From the NCBI RefSeq assembly GCF_000588875.1, contig NZ_JEMV01000001.1:142783-206782 (forward strand): a stretch of 64,000 nt of DNA. Reading direction: 5' to 3'. This document shows positions 15,860-25,379 of the stretch, in pieces (the stretch's first letter is position 1; every line of letters starts with the position of its first letter). The notes under the pieces are model-generated. The model did no database searches and had not been told where the DNA came from. It saw only the letters and a program-made list of their open reading frames with translations. This DNA is from Sphingobium sp. Ant17. Its GTDB lineage: Bacteria; Pseudomonadota; Alphaproteobacteria; Sphingomonadales; Sphingomonadaceae. The position numbers and the translations under genes were made by a program.

Positions 15860-18300
15860 ATGTCGTATCGCGCAAAAATCAAAATGGGGCTGTTGTCCGC
15901 GACGATCATATCGGGCGCAGCGTTCGCAACGCCCGTCCTGGCGCAGGAACCGCAAGCCGCCGCCGAAGCGGACAGCGACGTCATCGTCGTCACCGGCACG
16001 CGCCGCTCCACCACGCTGATGGAAACGCCTATCAATATTTCGGCGATCGGCGCGGCGGAACTCGCCAGCGAGCGGCTGGACGACGTGCGCGACCTGGGCG
16101 CGTTCACGCCGGGTATCACCGTTACCGACACCGGCCCGCGCGGCGCGGCCACCATCGTCATGCGCGGCCTGTCCGCCGATGACAGCGGCGCGACCGGGGC
16201 CAATTATGACAATGCGATCGGTACTTATCTGGGTGAAATCCCGCTCTATCTCGACTTCAAGTTCATCGATATCGAACGGATCGAGACATTGCTGGGGCCG
16301 CAGGGCACGCTTTATGGGCTGGGAACGCTGGCTGGCGCGATCCGCTACATTCCCAACCGGCCTGACCCAACGAAGTTCAGCGTCGAAGCGCATGGTCGCG
16401 TCTATGATGTCGCGCACAGCAAGGGCGTCGGCTATGTTGGGGACGCCGCGATCAACATCCCGCTGATCAAGGACGTCATCGCCTTCCGCACCGCAACCGG
16501 CTATTATTACGACCCCGGCTTCATCGACTATCCCTATCTGGTCAAGACGCCCGGCGTATCGATCGCCCAGCCGGGCGGGCTCGACAATCCGACCGGGACG
16601 CAGGCGCAGCAGGACGCCAATTTCGCGGGCCGCAAGGATCTGAACTTCGAAAAGACGTTCACGACCCGCAACCAGCTCGGCCTCTCGGTGCCCGACTTCA
16701 ACGCTTATCTGACCTATGCCTATCAAAAGACCAAGACGGATGGGGCGCAGGCCACCACCGACGGCATTGTCGGCGAAGGCAAATATGAGTCCGCCAAGCG
16801 TTTTGCCGAACCATCCACCCGCCGGTCGACCCTGATCAGTCTGGAAATGGAAGCGCAGTTGGGCGACGTGTTCCAGGCGGTCTGGGCGTCGGCCTACACC
16901 AAGACCAAGAACAACACGGTCGGCGACGTCACCGACCTGCTGCTCGACCTGGACTATGATTATGAGCTGTTCCCGGCCTTTGCTGGCTTTACCACCAACG
17001 ACAACAGCCGCACGCAGTTCAACCAGGAAATCCGGCTTGTTTCGACCCATGGCGGGCCGTTCAGCTGGGTCGTCGGCGGCTTTTACAACAGCATGAAGTT
17101 CAAGTCGGACAGCGTCGAACGCCTGCCCGGTTTCGCCGAATTCGCCGCATCGCCGACCGGCAGCGACATCTATGGCGGCTTCTACGATGGCCTAATCCGT
17201 CCCGACGGCGCGGAATATGTGTCCTTCACCCGGTCCAAGACCGAGGAGCAGGCTGTATTCGGCGAACTGAGCTTCAAGCCGATCGAGCAGTGGCAGATCA
17301 CCGCGGGCGGCCGCTATTTCAAATATGATACGTCGATCACCGGCGGTTCCGATACGCCGATGACCCGCGCTGGCCGTCGTCGGATGCCCTATCCCAGCCT
17401 TACCGTCGATCCGTCCCGTGTGCGCAGCGGGCAGGCCAGCGACGATGGCTTTGTCTGGAAGTTCAACACCTCGTTCAACTTCACCCCCGACCTGATGGCC
17501 TATGCGACCTACAGCAAGGGCTATCGGATCGGCGGCGTGAACCGTGTCGTCCCTTGTATCCAGCCGCTGCCGCCCGGTCAGAATCTGTGTGCGCTGCCTA
17601 ACGAACTGACTTTTGGGCCAGACAAGGTCAAGAATTTGGAACTGGGCGTGCGTGCGCAGCTGTTCGATCGCCGACTCAGCACCAGCGTTTCCGTATTCCA
17701 GGTCAAATGGGATGGCATTCAATTGGCCAGCCAGACGGTCAATGGTGCGATCGGCATCACGGCGAATGGCGGCAAGGCCAAATCGCAGGGCGTCGATTTC
17801 AGCTTCAATGCCCGCGTCACGGACCAGTTCACCATTCGCGGCAACTATTCCTACCTCGATGCCAAGCTGACGCAGGGCGTGCCTGACCTGCTATCGACTG
17901 CAGACGGCTTTGCGAGCCTGGAGTCGGGCGATCGTTTGCCGGGTTCGGCCAAGCATTCGGGCGCGGCGTCGGCGGTCTATACCATCCCGATGGGGGAGAA
18001 TGATCTGCGCCTGAACTGGACCGCGACCTATACGGGCAGCATCCTGACCCGGTCCGGGCGCACGGGGCGGCGGCGAAGCTGCCTGACTATATGATGCACC
18101 GCGCAGCGGCGACCTATAGCACGGACGTCTGGGAAGTCAGCCTGTTCGCCAACAACATCTTCGACAAATATGCGATCACCGGCGTTTCCAACGACCTGAC
18201 CCGCCGTGGCCAGATCAATGACGGGATCATCTATCGCGGCTATGCCCAGTCGGTCGCGCAACCGCGCACGATCGGCATCGAAAGCCGCATACGGTTCTGA
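15860..18300 (+). pseudogene. TonB-dependent outer-membrane receptor, one frameshift near its C-terminus
   Basis: Signal peptide (MGLLSATIISGAAFATPVLAQ), plug domain (VIVVTGTRR, SAIGAAELASERLDDVRDLG) and a long beta-barrel ending in RTIGIESRIRF, with the terminal Phe of outer-membrane barrels. The frame breaks near 18064-18067; one extra G in that G4 run gives TGAAAKLPDYMMHRAAATYS and restores about 814 residues. The start at 15860 has AAGGGGAAG just upstream; 15839 is an alternative. The receptor is divergent from the hydrolase/qhp operon and shares the inverted-repeat control region, so it probably imports the substrate of that pathway or a cofactor. It lacks a signalling extension, so it is not a FecA-type transducer. 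Confidence 0.8.
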
Positions 18301-18309
18301 TAGGTCCGC

Positions 18310-18336
18310 CCTCCCCGCGCCCAAAGCGTGGGGAGG
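18310..18336. terminator. Hairpin after the TonB receptor gene
   Basis: CCTCCCC and GGGGAGG arms (18310-18316, 18330-18336) flank a 13-nt loop, 9 bp after the receptor stop codon. There is no run of T on the plus strand. Confidence 0.45.
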
Positions 18337-18360
18337 AGAGCGCCGCTGAAAAATGACGGA

Positions 18361-18393
18361 GGGAGGGAAGCGCATGAACCGCGCTTTCCTCCC
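18361..18393. terminator. Hairpin between convergent genes (probable bidirectional terminator)
   Basis: Arms GGGAGGGAAGCGC (18361-18373) and GCGCTTTCCTCCC (18381-18393) pair with one mismatch around a 7-nt loop. An A-rich stretch (TGAAAAATG) on its left would give a T-run on the minus strand. It lies between the convergent TonB receptor and the SBF-like gene. Confidence 0.55.
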
Positions 18394-18397
18394 TTCA

Positions 18398-19359
18398 TCA
18401 TTGATCCACCTGCGCCCCGTAGCGCCGCGCCAGCACGGCGCAGACCATCAGCTGGATCTGGTGGAACAGCATCAGCGGCAGCAGGATCGGCCCGACCGCC
18501 GCCGCCGGGAACAGCACGCCGGCGATCGGCACGCCGGTTGCCAGGCTCTTCTTCGACCCGCAAAATTGCAACACGATCGCATCCTCGCGGGTCAGCCCGA
18601 TCAGCCGCCCCAGCCCCAATGTCAGCACCAGCACGATCACCAGCATGACGCAGGAGACGCCCGCCAGCAGCGCCAACTCGCCAGCTGACACGCTCTGCCA
18701 CAGCCCCTCCACCACGGCGGCCGAGAAGGCGGCATAGACGACGAGCAGGATCGAGCCGCGATCCACCCATCCGATCTTCGCCTTGTGCCGTGCCACGAAC
18801 TTGCCGATCCATGGCCGCGCCAGATGGCCGACGAGAAAGGGCAGCAGCAATTGCAGCACGATCCCCTCGATCGACGCCAGCGATACGCTCGTCCCGCCCT
18901 GCCGCATCAGCAGCGCGACCAGCAGCGGCGTCGCGACGATGCCCAGCAGGTTGGAGAAGGACGCGCTGACCACCGCAGCGGCCACATTGCCCCGCGCGAT
19001 GGCGGTAAAGGCGATCGACGACTGCACGGTCGAGGGTAGCAGCGTCAGGAATAGCAGCCCCGCACGCATGTCATCGGGAATGACGCCGATCTGCTGCGTC
19101 GCGAGGCCAATCAGCGGGAACAGAAGGAAACTCGTTCCCAGCACCGCCAGATGCAGCTTCCACGCCCGCATCCCGTCCCAGATCGCCGCGCGCGACAATT
19201 TCGCCCCATGCAGAAAAAAAAGCAGCACGATGCCAGCGTCCGCCACCATCCCCGCAATCAGCGCACCATCCCCCCGCGCAGGCAGGATCGACGCTAGGGC
19301 ACGGTCGCCAGCAGCAGCAAGAGGAAAGGGTCGAGGGCGTGGCGCAGTCGGTTCATCAT
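18398..19359 (-). pseudogene. Bile acid:sodium symporter-like (SBF-like) carrier, frameshift near N-terminus
   Basis: The main frame covers ten-helix carrier sequence with LLPSTVQSSIAFTAIARGN, FSNLLGIVATPLL and CGSKKSLATGVPIAG, the conserved blocks of the YfeH/SBF-like family of predicted Na+-coupled organic anion carriers. The true N-terminus (MNRLRHALDPFLLLLLATV) is in another frame. One base is missing near 19300, where GTGGCCCTA is expected and GTGCCCTA is present. Restored, the protein is about 320 residues. It is convergent with the TonB receptor and not obviously part of the qhp regulon. The substrate cannot be told from sequence. Confidence 0.75.
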
Positions 19360-19546
19360 GGGGCTAGGCCTTGGGCTGACAGACGGCGGGGGGATAGACG
19401 CGGCCCGCCGCTTGCGCCAACAGTTTCGCCAGAGACATGCAGGCGTGGGTCGTGATCTGGATGGTAGCTGTTCCCCGGCGAACAATAGTTCCAACCGCCC
19501 GATCAATGCCCATCGGTAGTGACAGAGACATAAGGGAGAGCGCATC

Positions 19547-20308
19547 GTGAGCGAGTCCATCGCGATCATCGAAAATATCGCTGGCGTCATCGAAATCCAT
19601 ATCGACCGCCCCGACAAGAAGAACGCCCTTACTGCCCCCATGTATCATGCGATGATCGCCGCACTTGCCGATGCCTCGGCGCGCGCCGACATCGGCGTGG
19701 TCCTGTTCACGGCCAATGGCGATGCCTTTTGTGCGGGCAATGACCTGAAAGATTTCATCGCCGGGCCGGAAGGCGCTGCCGCCGCCTTCGCCTTCATTTG
19801 CGCCATCGCCGCCTTCGACAAGCCGATCGTCGCCGCCGTGCAGGGGCTGGCGGTGGGCGTCGGCACGACCATGCTGCTCCATTGCGACCTTATCTACGCC
19901 GCGCCCGATGCCCGTTTCATCATGCCCTTCGTCAATCTGGGGCTGGTGCCGGAAGCCGGGTCGAGCCTGCTCGCGCCTGCGACGCTGGGCCATGCCAAGG
20001 CGGCGGCGATGCTGATGCTGGGCGAACCGATGGACGCGGAGACGGCCGATCGGGCGGGCCTGGTCACGGCGGTCGTGCCTGCCGCAACGCTGCGCGACCA
20101 TGCGCGCGCCAAGGCGACGGCCTTGATGGCGAAGCCGCCCCAGGCGCTCGCCACCACTCGCCGCCTGATGAAGGGCGATCCGGCCATTCTAACTGCCCGG
20201 ATCGAGGAAGAAGCGCAGTTGTTCCGCGCGACGCTGCAATCGGCCGAAGCGCAGGAGGCGTTTGCCGCCTTCTTCGAAAAGCGCGCGCCGGAGTTTCGGC
20301 GGGGTTAG
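19547..20308 (+). CDS. Enoyl-CoA hydratase/isomerase family protein
   Basis: A 253-residue crotonase-fold protein. The oxyanion-forming segments are FCAGNDLKDF (about residues 64-73) and the GLAVGVGTTMLLHCDL helix. Members hydrate or isomerise enoyl-CoA thioesters in the cytoplasm. The usual second catalytic Glu of true hydratases lies in the NLGLVPEAGSS segment (PEAG), so hydratase or isomerase activity is plausible. It stands alone: the next gene runs in the opposite direction and their 3' ends overlap by 4 bp. An AGGGAG ribosome binding site precedes ATG 19547. Confidence 0.85.
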   Translation: MSESIAIIENIAGVIEIHIDRPDKKNALTAPMYHAMIAALADASARADIGVVLFTANGDAFCAGNDLKDFIAGPEGAAAAFAFICAIAAFDKPIVAAVQGLAVGVGTTMLLHCDLIYAAPDARFIMPFVNLGLVPEAGSSLLAPATLGHAKAAAMLMLGEPMDAETADRAGLVTAVVPAATLRDHARAKATALMAKPPQALATTRRLMKGDPAILTARIEEEAQLFRATLQSAEAQEAFAAFFEKRAPEFRRG

Positions 20309-21210
20309 GTCAAGGCGCGGTCGCGTTTCCCGAACCGCATTTCGCTCACGATCATGGAGGCGACGATCAGCAGGCCACCGGCGAGCGCCAGCGGCGGCAG
20401 GCGATCGCCCGCGATCCGCCCGATGATCCCCGCCCAGACCGGCTCGCCCGCATAGATGAGCGTGGCGCGGGTCGGCGACACGCTGCGCTGCGCCCAGTTC
20501 ATCACGAACTGGATGAGCGCCGTGATCAGCCCCAACCCGCAGGCCGACAGGATGACCGTCCACGACAAGGGCGGCACCGCTTCGCCCGCCGGGACCATGC
20601 AAGCGAAGGCCAGCAGCGCGGTTACCGCCAGTTGGACGAGCGTCACCCGCGCGACATTGACGCGTCCCGCCCATAGGCTGATGAAGATGATCTCCAGCGC
20701 GATGGCGAGCGTGCTGATCAGGGTCAGCAATTCACCTGTCCCCGGCTCCACGCCATCCTGCGGCGCGGCGATCAGCATGAGGCCGACGAACGCCAGCGCG
20801 ACCCCGGCCCAGCTGGCGATTCGCGGCCGCCTGTGCAGGATGATCCATTGGAGGATCGGCACCAGCGGCACATAGGCGGCGGTGATGAAGGCCGATGTGC
20901 TGCTCGATATCGTCTGAAGCCCCCAGCTTTGGAGCGAATAGCCCGCAAAGATGCCGAGGCCGATCACCAGACCAGCGCCGAGTTCCTGCCGCGTGATGCC
21001 GCGCAACAATGGCCAGGCGAGCGGCAAAGTGACGAGGGTCGCCGTCCCGAAGCGCAACCCGACGAAGAAGAACGGCCCGGATTCGCGCATGGCGTGATGC
21101 ACAATCAGGAAAGTCCCGCCCCACAGGATCGTGATGCCGATCAGCGCGAGTTCGGGGCGGCCGATGATCAGGCGGCTGGTGGGGGGTGGGGCGGGAGTAG
21201 CGGACGACAT
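20305..21210 (-). CDS. EamA/DMT-superfamily transporter
   Basis: About 301 residues with ten predicted membrane helices arranged as two EamA repeats (for example ALIGITILWGGTFLIVHHA and ALIQFVMNWAQRSVSPTRATLIY). EamA proteins export or import metabolites in the drug/metabolite transporter superfamily; the substrate is not deducible. ATG 21210 (MSSATPAPPP) was preferred over an upstream in-frame start because it leaves a normal short cytoplasmic N-terminus. Confidence 0.85.
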   Translation of the reverse strand: MSSATPAPPPTSRLIIGRPELALIGITILWGGTFLIVHHAMRESGPFFFVGLRFGTATLVTLPLAWPLLRGITRQELGAGLVIGLGIFAGYSLQSWGLQTISSSTSAFITAAYVPLVPILQWIILHRRPRIASWAGVALAFVGLMLIAAPQDGVEPGTGELLTLISTLAIALEIIFISLWAGRVNVARVTLVQLAVTALLAFACMVPAGEAVPPLSWTVILSACGLGLITALIQFVMNWAQRSVSPTRATLIYAGEPVWAGIIGRIAGDRLPPLALAGGLLIVASMIVSEMRFGKRDRALT

Positions 21211-21296
21211 AGTGCCGCGCTGTCCGCAATGCAGCGCGCCGTCAAGCGCGCGAATGGGCCACACATAACCCCATGGTCATGCATGGCCCATTTCGA

Positions 21297-21611
21297 TCAG
21301 TCGTTCTTGAGGTCGCTGCCCGCTTCCTGCAGCGTATCGCCGACATCGCGCTTGGCTTCATCTGCTGTGCGATCGGCATCGTCAGCCGCTTCGTCGGTCG
21401 CAGCACCGATCCGCGCTGCGCCATTGTCGATCGCACGGCCCGCATCATCGAGCCCGTTGTCGATCGTGTCGCCCGCACGGTCCATCGCGCTGCTCATGTC
21501 ATTGCCGATCGCCGATCCGGTATTTTCAATGCTGTCTTCGGTCTTTTCCGAACAGGCCGACAGGCTGACCGCCGAGACAACCGCCAGCGCGGCTAGAAAT
21601 GTGTGTCGCAT
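21297..21611 (-). CDS. Small lipoprotein rich in acidic and alanine residues
   Basis: A 104-residue protein with a lipoprotein signal (AALAVVSAVSLSAC) and then a polar, helix-prone region of repeated Asp/Ala/Gly segments such as DEAADDADRTADEAKRDVGD. It resembles small stress-related lipoproteins or LEA-like proteins but has no motif that fixes a function. The start at ATG 21611 gives a normal signal peptide. Confidence 0.65.
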   Translation of the reverse strand: MRHTFLAALAVVSAVSLSACSEKTEDSIENTGSAIGNDMSSAMDRAGDTIDNGLDDAGRAIDNGAARIGAATDEAADDADRTADEAKRDVGDTLQEAGSDLKND

Positions 21612-21680
21612 GATGGCTCCTTTTGCCAATGAAGGGAGTGAGGTAAGCGCAGGAAGGCCGATTAGGTTGCGTTGCGTAGG

Positions 21681-22193
21681 TCAGCGCCCCCGCAGCCCGA
21701 ACACCATCGATCGATCCGATTCGGGGATAAGCCCTTCCAATACGCGCCAGAATCCGGTGACCGACCCCTGCCCCGCCTGCGCATAGGCCGCCGCCATTTT
21801 TTCCCGCAACGCCCGGAACAATTCGGCCTCCAGCGCCGCGCCTTCTGCGCTCAGCCGCAGCAATTTCTGCCGCCGGTCGCTGGCACCAGGCCGCGTCTCG
21901 ATATAGCCGCGCTCGATCAGGTCGTTGAGCACCCGGCCCAGCGATTGCTTGGTGATCGACAGCAGCCGCAGCAAGTCTTTGACGGTCAGGTCCGGCTGGC
22001 GCGAGATGAAATAGAGCGCGCGATGATGCGCCCGCCCCAGCCCTTGCGCCGCCAGCCCCTCGTCGATCGAGCGGGTGAGCGCGGAATAGCCGAAATAGAG
22101 CATCTCGATGCCGCGCCGGATTTCATCCTCACGCAGGAAGAGTGGCGATGCGGGCGCCATCTGCGCGGAGGTGGGGGAAGAGGAAGCGGACAT
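21681..22193 (-). CDS. MarR-family transcriptional regulator
   Basis: About 170 residues with the MarR winged-helix core: GLGRAHHRALYFISRQPDLTV, then the recognition helix region LLRLLSITKQSLGRVLNDLI and the wing GASDRRQKLLRLSAEG. Such proteins are dimeric DNA-binding regulators, often responding to phenolic ligands. ATG 22193 is preferred to the TTG at 22220. The target is not evident; the nearest divergent element is the tRNA gene. Confidence 0.85.
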   Translation of the reverse strand: MSASSSPTSAQMAPASPLFLREDEIRRGIEMLYFGYSALTRSIDEGLAAQGLGRAHHRALYFISRQPDLTVKDLLRLLSITKQSLGRVLNDLIERGYIETRPGASDRRQKLLRLSAEGAALEAELFRALREKMAAAYAQAGQGSVTGFWRVLEGLIPESDRSMVFGLRGR

Positions 22194-22317
22194 GGGTGTG
22201 GTGATCCGGTACGAAGCCAAGAAGCGTCATAGTGCCGTCGCGAAACTGTGATGACTAGGCTTTCCTTTCGCGCCCGACGCGCTATATGGCGACCCGCGCC
22301 GACGATGGTCGGCCTGC

Positions 22318-22392
22318 TGGGGCGTCGCCAAGCGGTAAGGCAGCGGCTTTTGATGCCGCCATGCGCAGGTTCGAATCCTGCCGCCCCAGCCA
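22318..22392 (+). tRNA. tRNA-Gln (anticodon TTG)
   Basis: The acceptor stem TGGGGCG (22318-22324) pairs with CGCCCCA (22382-22388), followed by discriminator G and an encoded CCA (22390-22392). The T-arm reads AGGTTCGAATCCT, and the anticodon loop is CTTTTGATG with anticodon TTG. All four stems can be drawn by eye. Confidence 0.95.
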
Positions 22393-22762
22393 GTCACATC
22401 CATCACGGTCGGCTTTTAATTTCATCGTCATGAACCTCCGTCTGGAGGGGACGTTGAACGGAGAGCGGTGCGGTTCGCTTAAGTCCTATACCGATCGTGC
22501 CAACAGTTCCGGGGCGAGATGGGATTTCCGGTAGCGCCCCACACACCGCATCCATAATAGGTGGCAAGCGGGGTGACATAGGCCTTTCGCGGCCGATGCA
22601 TTACGCTAGAACTGAATCGAATCAGCAACGACCCAGCGGCTCGGATAGGGCTGTTGTATCGTGCAATGCGATGGGCAGTGCCAAAGCGGAAAGGTTGTCG
22701 AATATGTCTGAACTCGACCGAGGTCGCAAAGGGGTCATCTCCCACCGATTCGAGGCTTGGAC
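22393..22762. other. Intergenic region between tRNA-Gln and the ALG14-like gene
   Basis: About 370 bp without a convincing reading frame or RNA fold. It contains moderately AT-rich stretches and presumably the promoter of the ALG14/ALG13-like pair. No integrase or attachment-site repeat of the tRNA 3' end is visible here. Confidence 0.4.
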
Positions 22763-23233
22763 ATGGGTGCGTTGACGCAAGGCAAGAAATCCCGGCTACT
22801 TGCCGTCGCCTCCGGCGGTGGTCACTGGGTCCAACTCATGCGCATGCGCCCGGCCTTTGCCGACTTCGACATCGTCTATGTTTCGACATTGGCGGGGTAT
22901 GAGCATATGGTGGCGGGCGCGCCGCTCTATCTCGTGGCGGACTCGTCTCGCTTCGATCCCCGACCGCTGGCGCCGACCTTCTTGAAGGCGTTTCGCATTT
23001 TCCTGAAACATCGCCCATCCGTCGTGGTGACGACCGGATCGGCCCCTGCCCTGCCCTTCATGATGCTGGGGCGCCTTTTTGGCTGTCGCACGCTGTGGGT
23101 GGACAGTATCGCAAATTCGGAGCGGCTGTCGGGATCGGGACGGATAGCCCGCAAGCTCGCAACCAAAGTCATCAGCCAATGGCCCGACGTCGCGCAGAGC
23201 GAAGGGGTCGAATGTTGGGGCAGAGTGATATGA
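22763..23233 (+). CDS. ALG14-like glycosyltransferase subunit (PssD/EpsE type)
   Basis: About 156 residues with the N-terminal SGGGHWVQLMRM loop, VYVSTLAGYEH and VVTTGSAPALPFMMLGRLFG, which identify the ALG14 family. This subunit tethers the ALG13-like partner to the membrane and contributes acceptor binding. In alphaproteobacterial polysaccharide loci the pair adds a sugar, often glucuronic acid, to a lipid-linked glycan. ATG 22763 has GAGG seven bases upstream. It overlaps the next gene by 4 nt (ATGA), as is usual for this pair. It probably belongs to the exopolysaccharide system that begins at 26.9 kb. Confidence 0.85.
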   Translation: MGALTQGKKSRLLAVASGGGHWVQLMRMRPAFADFDIVYVSTLAGYEHMVAGAPLYLVADSSRFDPRPLAPTFLKAFRIFLKHRPSVVVTTGSAPALPFMMLGRLFGCRTLWVDSIANSERLSGSGRIARKLATKVISQWPDVAQSEGVECWGRVI

Positions 23234-23730
23234 TTTTCGCTTCCGTCGGATCGATGCTGCCGTTTGACCGGCTTACCCAGGGGGTGGACGAATGGGCCGC
23301 CGCCCATCCCGATGTGCCGGTGTTCCTGCAGATCGGCGAAGGCGAATATGAACCGCGCCATTGTGAATGGGCACGGATCGTGCCGCATAGTGATTATCAA
23401 AAACGCCTTGAAGGCTGCACCTTGTTCGTCGCGCATGTCGGCATGGGATCGATCCTGCAGGCGCTGGAAATCGGCAAGCAAATGCTGATGCTGCCGCGCC
23501 GTGCAGCGTTGAAGGAACATACGACCGACCATCAGTTGCACACGGCCGCCAGGTTCCGGGACACGCCGGGACTTAAGATCGTCGATGACGTTGCTGCGCT
23601 GCAGCAGGAAATGGGCCGTCTGGTTCATGCGCCGATGACTGGATCCGACCGAATCGCCAATGTCGCGCCCGAGGCGTTTACATCACGGCTTCGTGCCTAT
23701 CTGACAGAAGGAATGAAATTCGCAGATTGA
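23230..23730 (+). CDS. ALG13-like glycosyltransferase catalytic subunit (PssE/EpsF type)
   Basis: A 166-residue GT28-type C-terminal half: FASVGSMLPFDRL at the start and AHVGMGSILQALEIGKQMLMLPRRAALKEHTTDHQ, the nucleotide-sugar-binding segment of the MurG/ALG13 fold. It needs the ALG14-like protein encoded just upstream to act at the membrane. The ATGA overlap with that gene implies stoichiometric translation. The donor sugar is not determined by sequence. Confidence 0.85.
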   Translation: MIFASVGSMLPFDRLTQGVDEWAAAHPDVPVFLQIGEGEYEPRHCEWARIVPHSDYQKRLEGCTLFVAHVGMGSILQALEIGKQMLMLPRRAALKEHTTDHQLHTAARFRDTPGLKIVDDVAALQQEMGRLVHAPMTGSDRIANVAPEAFTSRLRAYLTEGMKFAD

Positions 23731-23850
23731 TGCCCTGCGACATCGCGTCGGCCTGCCCATGATGGTGATAGCGGCGTTAACCGTCGCTGGTAATCGAAGC
23801 GCTATCTCCATCTGACAGAAGAGGATCGCCTACACAAAGGATGGCGGTCC

Positions 23851-24587
23851 ATGAAGTTGCTCGGTTCGATTTTAGCCATAATGGTGACTGGTGTCGCTGT
23901 GAGCCCAGCGCCCGCGGCCTTGCGCCAGCCTGCCTATATCAGTTTTGGCGATAGCGCCGATGCGCCTGTCGGCTATCTGGAAATGTGCGAACGCGACCGG
24001 GCAGCCTGCGGTCTGGCGGCAGACGACTCGCCGCTCGCGGCCGCCGCGCCGTGCATCACGCCGGAACCATCGCCGCGCGGACGCCGCGCAATCCGCGACT
24101 GGACCTGTCTGAACGGACGGGATGGCGCGTTCAGCACCGCTGCGATCGACCGGCGGAGTCGTCGGTCATCAAACATCGGATCTAACTCGACGCCTGACCG
24201 ACCCCTGACCGCCAAAAAGATCATCGGCAAGATCAACACGCGGATCAATAATGACGTGCTGCAGCAATCGGACAACGCGATCTTCGGCGTTGACGAATAT
24301 TGGAAGCCCAGCGGCAATAGCCAGGCGCGACCGGCGATTGCGAAGACATAGCGCTGCAAAAGCAGGCGGATTTGGTTGCAGCCGGTATTCCTACCGACCG
24401 GTTGTTCCTGGCCGTCGTGTACAAATCCGGGGTTGGGCTGCACACTGTCCTTCTGGTGCGGACGGACGAGGGGGACATGGTCCTCGACAGCCTGACGTCC
24501 CGCATACGGCATTGGCATCAGACCGGTTTCATCTGGGTACGCGCCCAGGTGCCCGGTAGCCCGCTGCAGTGGAAGCGCGTCGCCTAA
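23851..24587 (+). pseudogene. LapG-like transglutaminase-type cysteine peptidase (BTLCP), one frameshift
   Basis: Signal peptide, then an N-terminal region with several Cys (MCERDRAACGL). Frame 1 runs to GNSQARP and stops at 24351; frame 2 continues KQADLVAAG...GLHTVLLVRT...MVLDSL. One extra G near 24333 (CCGGGCGAT) joins them as RPGDCEDIALQKQA and reveals the triad Cys (GDCEDIA), His (GLHTVLL) and Asp (VLDSL) of the bacterial transglutaminase-like cysteine peptidase family. LapG, the best known member, is a periplasmic protease controlled by c-di-GMP through LapD. The gene is followed by a PilZ protein, and no LapD homologue is in the window. Restored length is about 245 residues. Confidence 0.75.
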
Positions 24588-24707
24588 CCCGATCCGGGCC
24601 AGGCATATTGGTCTTGCCCGATCATTCGGCACGAATGGCCCACCATCGCTTCCCACTTTAGCGATCATTTAGGATTTGCGCCTTATATCTCGGCGCGGAG
24701 GTTTTCT

Positions 24708-25193
24708 ATGCACTCGACATTGCGCGCCACACTCTACCGCCTGGATCGTTCGTCGGAACGGCTTGAGATCGGCCGGCCTTCGACCTTGCGTGGTCCCAAT
24801 CACCATCCGATCGACATCCGCATCGAAGATTTGTCGGCCACGGGTTGTCGACTGAACTGCGATTCGCAACTGGCTGTCGATGAATATGTGATGGTCGGGC
24901 TGCCCGGCGTCGGGATCCGGGCGAGCCGCGTCGTGTGGACCGATGGCGTTCACGTCGGATGTGCTTTCGAAGAGCCCCTGACCCCGGCCGACGTCAAGGC
25001 AATACAGGTATCGGAGCCTTTGATTTTCGTCGATTTCCGCTCCTTTCCCACGCCGCTTCCCGCAACTGACCCAAAAGGTGAGAGCGAAACGCCCTTCTCG
25101 CCTCGGCAGCGCCTGGGCATTGTGCTGGCGTCCGCATTGGGCGCTTGGGGACTGGTCGCATTGCTCGCCGCTGTCGCATTGTTGCTTTTTTAG
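24708..25193 (+). CDS. PilZ-domain protein with C-terminal membrane anchor
   Basis: A 161-residue protein. The N-terminal half resembles the PilZ fold with an RSSERLEIG-like loop and IRIEDLSATGCRLNC, close to the D/NxSxxG c-di-GMP-binding motif (DLSATG). The first binding motif (RxxxR) is imperfect, so c-di-GMP binding is likely but not certain. A single hydrophobic segment ends the protein (ALGAWGLVALLAAVALLLF). The position between a LapG-like peptidase and an exopolysaccharide locus suggests a link to surface attachment control. Confidence 0.7.
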   Translation: MHSTLRATLYRLDRSSERLEIGRPSTLRGPNHHPIDIRIEDLSATGCRLNCDSQLAVDEYVMVGLPGVGIRASRVVWTDGVHVGCAFEEPLTPADVKAIQVSEPLIFVDFRSFPTPLPATDPKGESETPFSPRQRLGIVLASALGAWGLVALLAAVALLLF

Positions 25194-25379
25194 AACGGCC
25201 TACCCTGCGTGTCGTCCGCGATGCCGCCCTTGATCGGCTATCTTAAATCGTAATTACGGCCGGATTATAGATGGCAGCGGGTGCCCCCTGGCGAATGCCC
25301 TGCCCCGCTTCTGACCATAAAGTGCCAGCCTGTGCCCCACACTGGCTAATGGACCGTGCGGATGTTATGCGGCAGCGCA

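Noticed and set aside
22318..22392. tRNA-Gln as an integration site of a genomic island
   Set aside because: No integrase gene and no repeat of the tRNA 3' end were found within reach.
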